Part shown: positions 10,111-21,986 of the stretch, piece after piece
How the letters are laid out: every line of letters starts with the position of its first letter
How positions within the stretch are numbered: the first letter of the stretch is position 1
Assembly (NCBI GenBank): GCA_946894095.1
Contig: OX335658.1
Coordinates: 12,391,001-12,455,000, forward strand
DNA from: Incurvaria masculella
Taxonomy: Eukaryota > Arthropoda > Insecta > Lepidoptera > Incurvariidae
DNA length: 64,000 nt
Reading direction: 5' to 3'
Program-made: the position numbers and the translations under genes
The notes under the pieces: model-generated
The model's input: only the letters and a program-made list of their open reading frames with translations
The model's database searches: none
Told to the model about the DNA's origin: nothing

Positions 10111-13100
10111 ATCTGAAACTGTGTCACTGTGACGAAAAATGTATACACCTAATCCCAAATTAGGCTCTAATTTTGATTTTTTATTAACCTACCGCAGATT
10201 TTCATGTCTTAGCTAAACATTTTATTAAATGAAACATTTTGATAAAAATTACATCTTAAGTAAAAAAAAATATATGCTTACCACTGCTTCTATACTTGTG
10301 TCGCCGCCGATATGTATAACTTACGCACTTGGGTTCGCTGAGCTTGACTCTATGTACATGCTTATTGTTTCTGTGTCGTTAAGTATATTTAAATGTATCA
10401 ATTCCTTTATTTGAGGATCCACAATATATTTAAAGAAATTTAGGGTAATTAAAGTAATTATACATTTATATTTAAAATTAAATTTTATTTACATGCATTT
10501 GGTATTTATTACTAAAATAAGTCAATATGTACCGTTGAGAACCTGCAAGAAATTTCTTAATATATTGTCACCCAAACAACTGATAGGGTTCCATTTTAGT
10601 TATACCACAAATTATTACATTTCGTTAACTTTGATCCAAGTACTATAATTTATTGGTTAATGGAATGTGATATGTATTTTTGTATAATCTACCGTAAAGC
10701 GAGGAATAATCGACGTACCATCTTAGTACGAAAAAAAATATTTACTTATTGGTTTATGATTATTTTTTGATCTTAGTATTTAAGTTCACATTGACATACA
10801 ATTTTGATTATAGAATTGACTCTACACCTCCTGAATACAATTCATGTTATTGAGTACAGGAACATTAAACTTGGGTAAAAAAACACTTTGCATAATTTTA
10901 TGGGTAACGCGGTTTATGTTTATTTTATTTAAGGGCAACAATATGTTTTTTGGCACGGCCACTGAAACTAAAAATTAATATATTGGTGCTAATTCATTAA
11001 AATAACAACAACGTAATTAATATTAAAACACAATACTAACATAATAAAATAGCCTTTTGTTTGTATGTATGTATATGCGGAGCTTTTATGATTTTTGTTA
11101 CGTTTTTTAAAGTGGTTTTTATTTGTTTGTTTGCAAATTATTACAAGTAAAGTTTGATATACTTTTTAATACAAATACCTTGGATCACATTATTTGCTCT
11201 AATATAAATATAATAATTGGAAACCTAGACGTTTGTAAGCATTTTTCAAATATATTTTCTAAACACAATCATAATTTCCAGCACCACTAAGATTATTTAG
11301 ACCATATAAACGATCTGGGCCATGTCATTTGACTGAGTATAAAACTTGGCTTATTTCGTGTCACTACCTACCTCGATGGAACTGGTTGACCTATTTTTTG
11401 TAAGACAAGGCTAAAACAAAAAGGTCGCGTGGTTATTATCGCCGGAAGGTACAAAAAAAACTGATCCAGGTAGTCGTAAAGAAAAACTTCGCCGACAGGA
11501 ATCCAGAAAGCCCAAAGAAATAAAACCCGCTCAGAAGGAATGGAAGTATTCGCGTGCGCTTCCGTGAAATGTGTAAACTTTAATATGCTGGCGGCATAAT
11601 GTAGCCAGTTAACAGTTGCACCTAGACGCAGGTCACTATTTATATGGATTTTTTTTAAATAAACCTATTATAATAAAGCATTTTATGGTGTTAAGTCGTA
11701 ATACCCCGATATATTCTAGCACTGAGACGAACACAAATTTTAACAAGCGGTTGCGAAGATAGGATATAATATTTAAAGGCAAAAGGCAGGTTTGTGACAG
11801 AACAAGGGTGGCTTATGCCATAACATACTAATATGCCTTGATTTGGACATGGCCATTTTTAGTTCTAGGTAGATCTTAATTTTTTCCTGTCAATGTAAGG
11901 GCGTCGAGAGTGGAGTTAGTATTAAAAATTACGATTAAAATACCAAGTCAGCTGGGACGGAAACCACCATCATCGATGAGACTTCAATTAAAAGTAAAAG
12001 GTTCATAGAACAGAAACGATGATTAATGGTGATCCGCCGCGAAGTGTGGCTCATGCGTAAGTACAGGAAACAATTGTGACATGAAACAAACAATTTTTTT
12101 TTTTCAATTAAAGCTGTAACAATACATTGTCTTATTTCACATATTTTGACAAACATGATATGTCAGGGAATCTCCAATGCTCACTCAATATCACTCCAGT
12201 ACCAGTACTTTACTAAATGTTATTAATAACACAATATATTCTTAACAACTCACCTAGGAACATACTAAAACCTGTACTTATCAAATATAATAATATTAAA
12301 GACCGTAAAATAGAAAAGGATTGTTCGAACATAAACTTGCAATACTGTGCCGATATTCTAGGAAAGAGTGTAAGTCACGGAAGGAAATTTCCACAGGTTT
12401 TTTTGGTGTTGAAATGAAATACTGCCCTTGCAACTTACCAGGTTGGTGAACGATCAACTTTAATAACGGACTCGTGTTTGCTTTTGTGAGTTTAACCGAA
12501 TGTCCTCGCATTTATGAGCTTTGTATTCTTACTTGTGCATAAAAATATAAATGGGTAGAATATTTGGTAGGATTCGCAGTTAAAGTGAAGTTTCCCATCT
12601 TGTTTTGAGCAAAGCTAAAATGATTCTTGTCTTAAAATAATCTTCTCAATCCAATATTTACCTAAATCCAGCGATCAATCTTAAATGATAAAATAATTTA
12701 TTTAAGGTGTTTTTCCTAATAGTTTTATTAGAATTTCATCTCTGCCTACCCGGTAAAGTAACATGATGGTTAGTAAGCATGCATTGAAAACGTATGCATA
12801 GTAAACAATAACTTCGTGAGAAATTGGTGTGGCTCTAACAACAGCTAGAAGATACAGTAATAGACTCGTCACTAGTTCTGTGTACCAAAAACCTCTTTCG
12901 GATAACAGCATAGATATGCCAGTACCGGAAACCAGAAATGGTACCCATACGAATCTGAGTTAGTTATTTTTTCAAATTTTATTTCATGATCTGATGAAAT
13001 GGAAACTTTTCCTATGCTTCTTATGTAAGTATGAAAAATAAAGGATCCTGTGCTATGAAAACGTTTCGCCATGTTAGAACTGGGCTAATGCTGCTCTTCA

Positions 13101-14344
13101 AACTAGTCGGTTTAATTTATATATGCCCTGGAAAAAATATAGAATGCTTTTGTAGGCGAGATGGAATGTCTAGCACTCAGCTTATATTCAACCATCTATT
13201 TTTTTATAATAAATGCTACTGCTCATTATGATCGACTTTCAATTACTTTGAACTGTTGATTCTTAGATATAAATGTTTAATTATGATTGTTGTGTTTGTA
13301 TCTGCTGTAGAGGCAAAGTCATGAACCTTAGTTAAATTGTATTTAATTTTCAATAGTTAATTTCAAATAATTATGTACGTAAACACCTTTAAATAAATAA
13401 ATATTTTGTAATTGTTTTCGCTACTGTACGTTTATCGCTGACTAAATTATTGTTTGTATCGTAATTTGATGCCTACCAAAAGCTGCCAAGGTGTCCTCTC
13501 TGGTGCCGCCACAATAGTAAATGGCTAGCTGCAATTGAATGCATGGCCGGTCGTAGATACCGGTCCTAACATATCAATTATCGGCCTAGCGAATATTGAT
13601 GTAATGCCTGTTTGTTCGCGTGCTCGAACAATACCGAGCGATGGTGCTGTAGCAGTCAATATTGACAGAGCATTGCGGTCGTTGTAGACATCGACAGGGT
13701 AATAGCTCCTAGGCTCATCGATTCAGAGGGGTTACCATGGTAACTATCAGGTGAATAGACAGGTAAGACAGTAATCGACTCTGATGTTTAGATGCATTTC
13801 GTACTACGATCTTTGGTCGGTTCAACTGCTATTCACCAGGCGAGTTCATTACAATGGTAACCCCCAGGTATCAGAGTACAAAGATGTTGGTATGCTATCA
13901 TTGAGAACTTTTTCGTTGTCACGAAATAAGTGTGAAACTAATACCGTCATTAAAAAAAAAACAGTTTGGTTAAATGACGGTAGTCAGTACTTCTTGTCTA
14001 AACTAACAAAGTTCTCAGGATCAGATCAGTTCTAACCTGCATGACTGCAGAATTTTCTTAGCTTTTTGTTTATTTTAGGCGGCTTGAAGATGTCTTATCT
14101 ACAGATAAACTACTGTGATACCTGTATATTTTAATACGGATGAATAAAAAATATATAGAATTAGATTAGACGAATTGCAAAATTAGCGGACCTGTATTAA
14201 CGAGTTTGTCAAGACACGTAAAATGCAACAATGACATTTTCATGCACGATAAATTTTATTTGTTTTCCTATTTTTACCTATAGTCCGGACGGTTCTTTGT
14301 AAAATTTGGTTAATCATTACAATCAATCTTATTTAACTTTACAG
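10111..14344. other. No supported gene
   Basis: AT-rich. A block at 10625-10765 ('aatggaatgtgatatgtat', 'tataatctaccgt', 'cttagtacgaaaaa') resembles 57105-57215 and may be an old dispersed repeat. Small frames (11935-12156 minus, 12217-12417, 12702-12911 minus, 13031-13231, 13784-14035) have no recognisable homology. Confidence 0.4.
13731..13744. promoter_or_regulatory. Perfect X-box-like palindrome
   Basis: GTTACCATGGTAAC matches the RFX-factor X-box pattern (GTNRCC, short spacer, RGYAAC) on both strands. A related 'tggtaaccccc' lies about 110 bp downstream in an imperfect inverted arrangement. Whether it is used is unknown, since no promoter or exon can be seen beside it. Confidence 0.25.
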
Positions 14345-14347
14345 AAC

Positions 14348-14716
14348 TAATGGCTAAGTGGCGCGACACTTCGTCGATCGCTCTCCGAAGTTAAGCAACG
14401 CTGGGTCCGGTCTAGTCTTGGATTGGTGACCATTTGACCGTTGAGAGAGGCTGGCCGTGGTTCGGATTCCACGTAAAACTGTAGGTCCCCTTCCTTATTA
14501 CTAGGTGGTAGGGTTAATCCCGCCCGGGTTGATACCATCGCATTGGATGAACGATGGTCGAAGCGGCAATGAAAATTGTCCGTGTTTTCCGTCCAGTTCA
14601 ATGTAGCCGTGCAATATAAGGAAGGTCCTGGCATAGCACCTAGTTCCCATGTGGTGTGCTAATACCATGACAGAAGGTGTGGTATTAGCCATCCATGTCC
14701 AGTCGCATAAAAAAAA
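14348..14716 (+). mobile_element. 5S rRNA-headed SINE, near full length
   Basis: The head contains 'ctccgaagttaagcaacgct' (5S box A), then 'gggtccggt' (intermediate element) and 'cttggattggtgacc' (box C), in 5S rRNA order and spacing. It is preceded by 'ggctaagtggcgcgac', which looks like a tRNA A-box. The body follows ('gtaggtccccttcctt', 'cccgcccgggttgatacc', 'gcggcaatgaaaattgtcc') and the copy ends 'tccatgtccagtcgcataaaaa'. 'aatcttatt' occurs at about 14325 and just after the A-run, a possible short target duplication. This is not a 5S gene: the 5' third of 5S is missing and the SINE body follows. Confidence 0.9.
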
Positions 14717-15216
14717 TCTTATTCTAGATCTAATCTAAGATACTTCATTTCTTTTTATTTATTTATTCAACTCCTGGTAGTCAAACTACACTAAGTCATG
14801 TCACATTTGATTGATCCGCCGATTCGATCAACTCAGTGAAGAAGAACCCACAAACAAACTTCACTGGTCTTTAAGTTATTTTCTTTTGTCTTATCTTTTT
14901 TACATAGATATAGAGAGTATTTGAATGTGTCCGATTCAGAGCATTTAATAACTTGCAGTATTTTACTTCACCACTTTTAACGACCGTACTTGGTCTCTTG
15001 TACCGAAACGTTTTTGTTGATAACGTCATAACCGTTTTCCGATTCGCTGCCTTACCTCAAACATAATGAGGGAAGGTGAATTCACGGTGACTGTTATCTC
15101 CTACCCTGAGACATCTACCATACTACATAGACTAGGAGGTCACAACAAAAATGGTAACAATAACGTAAAGGCTGATACTGGGTTCACAGGATAAAGATCA
15201 ACCCTCTGAAGCTAAA
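14717..15216. other. No supported gene
   Basis: Unique-looking AT-rich DNA with no recognised repeat or frame. Confidence 0.4.
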
Positions 15217-15547
15217 TGTGTCAGTTTGCCTGCACCAAGTGGTTGCGTTACGTAGATAAGGCGCCTGAAAAAATTATTATGGTGAAAAAAATATATATTT
15301 ATAATAATGAAGCATGAAAGTATCCGTACATACTGGCTTAGCAATACCAAAAGTGAAAAAATATTTGGTTGCATTTCGTAATTATAAGCGATTAAGGTTA
15401 AAGGAAAAATTAACTGGTTATTGTTGTATAATTAATAGGTACAACTATTTCTGGACAATTAGTGTATTCATCAGCAGGTGCATACCAACATCTATTTTAT
15501 ATAGCCAAACTAGATAACGCAACCACTTGGCGCAGGCAGCATCAGTG
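15217..15547. mobile_element. Foldback MITE, about 30-bp arms
   Basis: 15227-15255 and 15510-15538 are inverted repeats with 3 mismatches in 29 ('caagtggttgcgtta' against 'taacgcaaccacttg'). The roughly 250-bp interior is AT-rich; a 67-codon frame (15314-15517) lies inside it without recognisable homology. No autonomous partner is present. Confidence 0.75.
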
Positions 15548-15554
15548 GGTTGGT

Positions 15555-15645
15555 CTCTAACATGTGAACCCAGATTCAGCCATTTACCTTATCGTGACCA
15601 AATATGTCGTGACCTCCCGGAATAATAAGGCGTCTGCCCCACCTG
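15555..15645 (-). mobile_element. Isolated tRNA-type SINE head
   Basis: 'gattcagccatttaccttat', 'cgtgaccaaatatgtcgtgac' and 'cccggaat' match the 5' head of the SINE at 3785-4205. The SINE body is absent, so this is a detached or truncated head. Confidence 0.5.
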
Positions 15646-17248
15646 CATAGCATCTACCTCGCCAGGCACGGATACAATTCCCCCGCTCACTCATGAAAAT
15701 TACTCGGTAAGATCTAAATTGATGACCGTTAAAATGTGCGCGGAAGCGAAATTCATCTTCCCGTAAAAGTTGCTCCTTAAATTTTATAATTTAATCTGGA
15801 GCCCAAATTTCTACTACGCGCCTTGTTTATCCCGGTATTCTGGATCATTTTAATCAAGCTGTTTGCATGTAAGCGCCGCTATATCTTTTCAGCTTTTCTT
15901 TTTCTTGCGACGGCTTTGAATGCTTATTTAGAACTAAATCGTGACGTGATGGAGTGGGGCGCGATACAAAATAACCAAATTATTAATGCTAGTGTAAATT
16001 ACTAATGTGTGAGTATTAAATATATTTGAATTAAAGTATATTTTAATTACTACTAATGGATAGTTCGTAGATTTTTTCGTACTAAACAACATTTTAGTTA
16101 ACGTTTCTTCTAAATGTTTGGAGTGTATTATCGCATAAAATCGAATGACTATGATTTGAATCTGCTTTATAAGTATACTTAATACAAATAATGACAGTTA
16201 AGACGGCGAACTTTATGTTAATTAAATTATTGTTATCATGAATTACTCAGTAGGACTGTTATATCAATAGCATTCAAAGTTAATTCCTGATTGGCAAACC
16301 GAGCTTCTGATATACACTGAAAGGGGACTGGTGTGGTATCTATTTTTCTTTAACTTTTTATTTCAGATAGATAAATCCTTAGTTGATCTCATATTTATTT
16401 AATTTTACGCCTGAGCGTCTTTTTAAAATTTTATTTAAAGCTTATTTTATATTTTAAGACATATATGTAAGTATTAGATACAACCCGAAATTAATTCGTA
16501 ATATGTTGTAACGAATGAATAAATCATATTAAATTATTCATTCACAGTACAAGGTCTGTGAAGTAAGAAGATGTTGAAGGAAATATTATAAGCTCATCAA
16601 ATGTTAAGTTAATCAACTCAACGTAATCGTGGTGAAATATATGAAAAGATAATATACATAGGCCGCCACGTATATTTTTTCGGTGCTGAAAATTCACTCA
16701 TGTTTACCTCTTTATGTAATATAGTTAACCATCTGATGAAAAGGTGAAATAGGTAACCTACTCTGATGTGATGTACAGCAAAACTTTGCATAATAATATG
16801 TTTAACAAAAACTATAATTCGCATCCAGGGAAGGTACACACCCATTGCATGTGAAGGTAATAGAAAAGTTGAGCGCTTTCCGTGTCGCGGCTGTGTCGCG
16901 GTGTGGCGACAACAAAGTTTGTAGGTACGTGGTTGGAGTTATGGAACTAACTTCCAATTTACGTGCTTACATTTTGTAAGCATTAAGTAGTCGAAGAGTA
17001 GACAAGTAAGTAAAACTGGAGACTATTTTTTTGTGATTATACTCACACTAAAAATGTATTTAAAAACATTCGAATAAAGAAAATCTCTCTACACACATTT
17101 TTGCTTTAGTTGTTATTTTATTTTGTTCCTTACTAAATATTTTAACTACTCGAATATAAAACTACAATTTTAGTAGTAATATTATATTCAATTAAAACCA
17201 AAATTTCTTTAACGAACTTTTGGTTGAAAATTAACAAACACTTTAGTA
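15646..17248. other. No supported gene
   Basis: AT-rich. Frames at 15823-16005 and 16618-16845 (minus) are hydrophobic but unrecognised. 16880-16915 has a short 'gtgtcgcgg' repetition. Confidence 0.4.
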
Positions 17249-17355
17249 GAGTCGTATTCACTACGTATAATATTTACAACGTATAAAAGTATTTTTTTCC
17301 AAAAAATCAAAACCATGCATATCGTATAATATTCACAACGTATAATTTGTACACG
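17249..17355 (+). repeat. 'acgtataatatt' repeat, copy 1
   Basis: Shares 'gtcgtat-cactacgtataa-atttacaacgtataaaagta' with 21043-21240. Internally the 'acgtataa' word and its complement alternate, giving partial palindromes. Confidence 0.5.
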
Positions 17356-18670
17356 TTAGACTTTTTTAACTGGGATAATATGCTTATGTAGAAGTGAAAT
17401 CGACTTTGGAGTTGATTCAGCGTATGTCTAGTTTCTAAGGTACTAAGAAATATTCAGGCATCCAGCTACTTTAAATACATTTTGTAAGGATTATATTTTT
17501 ATTTATTAATTAAAGTTCTCAATAAAATAATTTATTGAACTTGTAAGTAGGTTAAGTACCTAGCGTTAGTTTCGACAAATAAAAATTGCCTTTCCTTAAA
17601 GTCAACTATGTTTTTCATAATTTGAGTAATCACCTTCATGAAAAAGTCCTAAGATATTTAAACGTTTAATTCGGTTATTTACGAAACTCCCCCGTTTATG
17701 TTCTAATCAGATTTGGTATCCCCTCTGTCTTAAGATTTCGCAAACTGCCATCCGTCACCTCCCCTGCTATTCTCAAACAAACCGCAACTAAACGCTGACG
17801 TTAGCAAACAATCTCTTGAGTGGAGTACTTACGCAGCTTAGCTGATCGATGTGTTAGGGGGACAAATATGTCTGAAGATATCTCCTTGAGCCGTGCGAAT
17901 TATACGCTCGATTTATCCATTCATGTTTTGGAGTTCTTTACTTCACAAACCATAACGTAACCCTTTAAACTATATGTCTTCTTTCATATTACATTTTTCC
18001 AAAATGGATTTAACTCGAAATTTCGCTCGGTAATTTGTCAAATTTGAATTTAATGCATTATATAAATAAAAAAAAATACTTTACAGGCAACGGCAATATA
18101 TGGTAAAATTTTCAGGGGTCCGTCGGAAAAAAGGAAAATCATAGGATCACTATGGTGTCCGTCTATCAAGAACAATTTTCCCAGTAACTCGTGAATGTAT
18201 TGAAATTTAAATTCATAAAAATATTGGTCTAGTTCTTTGGGTTAGTACAAAATTAAGCTTCCAAGTCAATACGGTTCAAAATATGGGCGTATTTGCCTCT
18301 ATTTAGAAATAAATTAAATTCTATAGAGAACTTTCTGTTTAACTGAAATACGAATAATATGAAGACAAGATAGGCAAGGCTCTCACCACGCAATGAGCAA
18401 CACAAGCTAAGGAAAAAACGACATATCACATAAAACATATGCCCGCTTTGGACGAACTATCAATAGGAAAATTTGAACGAAGCCTTCGGTGCACCAGATC
18501 CACACATATCCAGTTAGTTTTTTCATAAAACGTCTATTATTTTTTATTGTTACCTAGGTTATAAATTTAGAATGTAGCCAAAACATGGGAGAATTTATCA
18601 TGAGAAAACTCGGTGAATAATGAACGGATATTAAATTATCCGATTGATTCAATTCATATTTATTTAGAAA
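17356..18670. other. No supported gene
   Basis: AT-rich. 18112-18170 carries 'aggggtccgtcgga' and 'cataggatcacta', similar to fragments of the next repeat family. The minus-strand frames at 18253-18438 and 18554-18748 are unrecognised. Confidence 0.35.
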
Positions 18671-18945
18671 AAAAACCGGCCAAGTGCTAGTCGGACTCGC
18701 ACAAGAGAGGTTCCGTACCATATTACAAGATGTAACACAAAAAATCACGTTTCTTTATGAGGCCCCCTTTATTTTTTATATTTTTTTATTTTGCTTATAG
18801 TGGCAAAATAAATACACATTCGGTGAACATTTCAGCTGCCTACCTATTACGGTTCATGAGATACAGCCCTGTGACGGACGGAGAGAGAGCGGAGGCTTAG
18901 TAATAGAGTTCCGTTGGCACCTTTTGGGTACGGAACACTAAAAAT
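18671..18945 (+). repeat. Dispersed 'accggccaagtg' repeat, copy 1
   Basis: Begins 'aaaccggccaagtgctagtc' and ends 'tttgggtacggaacactaaaa', with 'aaataaatacacattc', 'gatacagccctgtgacggac' and 'ggcttagtaatag' between. Copies at 43105-43410 and 52150-52355 share these blocks. The terminal 'ggttccgt...acggaac' words form a short inverted repeat. This is a repeat type widespread in arthropods; I do not assign a class. Confidence 0.75.
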
Positions 18946-19867
18946 CAGCAAGGCGAGTTTTTTGTGGCTTTGAACACAGCCGTATCAAGTTGCAAGCATC
19001 GTCATACGGTGTAGAAGGATGATTTTTGATGATTTTTTGCTGTGGTCCACGTGCAAGAGACACGGAAAAATATTATCAAAATTCGCCAATCTCATCCAAG
19101 CATAAAACTGGGACGTCGATCGTGATATCTGGTGCTTTATATGAATGAATGTTTACGAAAAAAATTACAAACATTTCTTTAAAAAAAATATATAGATGCA
19201 AGAATATTTAAAAATAAATAAATAAAGGCTACTCAAAATATAAGAAAAGAAATTATATTAATGAAAATGAGTGTATCTGAAATTATAAAAAAGATGATTG
19301 TGCCAGTGATACTCTAGTAATATATACGTCTGTGTGATTGTGCATTATTTCTGAAAATAATTTATTATTACTGGTAACCATAGCAACCATAGTTATCGAA
19401 TTCGTAGTATCTTCTTTTGTTCTTGCCAAAAGGCAAAGGACTTTCCGGCGGTCACTATTACTATATCACGATTATATATTATTATACTATTTTATTGGCT
19501 ATCTTGAATATCCCATGGCAGTCACCAAGCACACAATGCGTTCGAACTACTTTTCATTCCTCATTCATTAGTATGAAAATGTTTACTATCTTATGAATGC
19601 ACTTAGCAATTCACAGAAAGAGTAACACTCAATATAGAAGGAAGTACATAAGTTATCAAAACTCAACCAAACCAAACGACTTAATATGTAGCATACACAA
19701 TCGTTACGTTTTAATTCGGTGCTCAGAATATACTCATCCTCACTAATGAAGCCTAGCCTAGCCTAGTTTCTATAGACTAGACCGTATTGCCATCCTCGGT
19801 CCAATTGTATTAAGTGAAATTAAATATTGATGGAGGTCGGTTACTCGGAACTCTAAGTCAAAGCTGG
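18946..19867. other. No supported gene
   Basis: AT-rich. 19374-19387 (GTAACCATAGCAAC) is a second X-box-like match inside an unrecognised 77-codon frame (19338-19571). Confidence 0.35.
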
Positions 19868-19982
19868 TTTTTTTTTTTATGTGACTGGACATGGATGGCT
19901 AATACCACACCTTCTTTCATGGTATTAGCCCAACACACCGCATGGGAACTAGGTGCCATGCCAGCACCTTCCTTATATTGTT
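19868..19982 (-). mobile_element. SINE 3' end only
   Basis: T-run, then 'atgtgactggacatggatgg' and 'accacaccttcttcat'-type tail, ending at 'ccttatattg'. This is the last about 110 bp of the SINE family. The tail variant ('gtgactggacatgg') is the one found on 5S-headed copies, so the parent was probably of that type. Confidence 0.8.
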
Positions 19983-20099
19983 CATATGTTGTTTTGTTTG
20001 AAGAAAGGGATGGTATCATAATACAAAGATCGTCCTGAGAGCGATATATAAAGCAAGTACAAAACGCGTACATGTCCTCCGTCAGGCTCATGTTACACC

Positions 20100-20150
20100 G
20101 TTCTATAAAACCCCATCCTTAATATAACCCTCCTTCTTGCGCAGTCGGGT
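20100..20150 (+). repeat. Short shared tail motif
   Basis: 'ccctccttcttgcgcagtc' followed by 'gggtaat' recurs almost unchanged at 39608-39638, a small remnant of a common 3' tail. Confidence 0.4.
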
Positions 20151-20881
20151 AATGAAAGCGCTTCGATTAAAACACCTACAGTGGTACAAATTTAAAATTA
20201 TATAGAACAAGATTCCCGAATACCACTGAAGAAAACTCACCTGGGGGTCTACTCATGAGAATCTCACCTATCAGTCACCGGTGAGTCACAACCCTCTCGT
20301 ACTCATGAAATAACAGCCACGAGTTACCCTAGTTTTGTCCCTGTCTAATTATTCTAATTAGAATGCGACATCATTAACATAACATTTGATGCTTGATGAC
20401 GTCAGGAATGTTCTCACTTTAATCTGTGACTAACTCGTTTTTGCTTTCCTGAGTATATGCCGGACATGGGAAACCCATGGGCATAACTAGATCGCAATGT
20501 TTCCCTCTACAAATTCATAAACACCTCTCAGCTGCATTAAGAGGCAGTTATAAGTATGCAGTGACAGTTGGAATAACATTCCACCACCGATTAGAGATAC
20601 GAGATGTAACCCAGCGTTTCTTAAAGCGTGCCTTGAGCTGCTTTTCAGCAGTGACGGAATAAACCCTCCTTATTGCAACCAGTCTATTTTAACCAGCATA
20701 ATGATAGGAATTACATATGTTTTATTGAATTACCCACTTTGAGTTCCCTCACACACCTATCCTCACTCACCCTCACACCATGTACAAATAAACCCTCGCT
20801 TTACCGCACACAAACACCCTCACATACGGGCCTCGTTTAGTCACCATCAACATTCAACATTGGCGCGTTGATTGTACCGGC
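20151..20881. other. No supported gene
   Basis: Moderate-GC DNA with many CTCAC/GTGAG words around 20240-20300 and 20745-20830. No domain, RNA or transposon end recognised. Confidence 0.35.
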
Positions 20882-21000
20882 GCAGCAGGCCTATTCTTGG
20901 AATTCCGTGCTCAGAAATCAGGAATATTATAGTCAAGAAAACCTCTTTGATAGCGATTGATGATAGGTATGTTATAATTATATTCTCGACGGAAAGATGC
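20882..21000 (+). repeat. Half copy (left arm) of the 'cagcaggcctattcc' foldback
   Basis: 'cagcaggcctattcttggaa' and 'tcagaaatcaggaat' match the left arm of the intact element at 50681-50878, and 'gtcaagaaaacc' matches its interior. The right arm is absent or too diverged. Confidence 0.55.
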
Positions 21001-21042
21001 CGGCGCACGGTATTTTAGTGATTCAAGGATTTTAGTTGAGAA

Positions 21043-21240
21043 GTCGTATGCACTACGTATAAAATTTACAACGTATAAAAGTAATTTTGTGCAAAACATC
21101 ACTCAATGTTATACGTTGTGACTACTATACGTTATGCATGAAGAAAACTGTTATTTCATTGTTTCAACTTCTTCATGCACTATGTATAAAATTATACGAT
21201 CTGCTTACTATGCATTGTGCATGGATTTGAATTTTTCGTC
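21043..21240 (+). repeat. 'acgtataatatt' repeat, copy 2
   Basis: Longer relative of 17249-17355. 'gcactacgtataaaattta' and 'atgcactatgtataaaatta' form two similar half-units separated by 'tatacgttatgcatgaagaa', giving a partly palindromic structure. Confidence 0.5.
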
Positions 21241-21832
21241 GTAATATTATGTTTTACGATCTAAATTGTATAAGTTCAGCCATTCCTACCAATATATCAG
21301 CATGATATTTCTTAATATGACTGAGGAAACAGGCACGACACTTGTACACCTCATTATCTTCTTAAGCAGTAGGTACATCAAATGTGCAGCTAGATTGGTC
21401 TCTTGGATGTCGGTCAGGTTACGTTGGCATGTTGGTGGGTGTATTTAGAAAATCTTTCCGCAGACAAAAGATAAGCATGGCCGCCCGAATCGACCGCGAG
21501 CATAACAATTATCCTCATGCCTCGAGCTACATAGGAAGTCTTTGTAGGTAGGCTGTAGTCAATAGGAACCACACGTATTTACGAAAGTGCGGAGATTTTT
21601 GGTTTTGTGATAATAATGGACATGCAGCAGACACTAAGTCTAATTTACATATGTCCATCCATTTAATTTCACGATTAAGTGGTGGTACACATTTTTTTAA
21701 TTTGACCAAACTGTATCAAAACCCCCGAATTGCTCGGTGCTTCCGACATATTTTGTACCAGACAATACCATAGTAAACATGTTTGTAAATTTATTAGGAC
21801 TACATATTAAAATTTAAAAACAAATCACATGA

Positions 21833-21986
21833 AGGGCCTTTTTCACCTACTGCTGATAAGCTTAATAACCACATATTAGGTAAGGGCCTTTCTTAGCAGC
21901 TTGCAATCAATATTAGTACAAGATAATCAGCGTTTTAGTAAAAAGGGCCTATTTAAATGAATCAGCACTTGGTGAAAACCAGGCTG
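21833..21986 (+). mobile_element. MITE family C, copy 1
   Basis: About 154 bp, homologous to 44356-44515 through 'cctttcttagcagcttgcaa' and 'tagtacaagataat'. The ends are imperfect inverted repeats: 'ttttcacctactgctgat' against the complement of 'atcagcacttggtgaaaa'. No ORF. Confidence 0.75.

Noticed and set aside
14348..14470. A 5S rRNA gene or pseudogene
   Set aside because: Only the promoter-bearing middle and 3' parts of 5S are present, and a SINE body follows in every copy.
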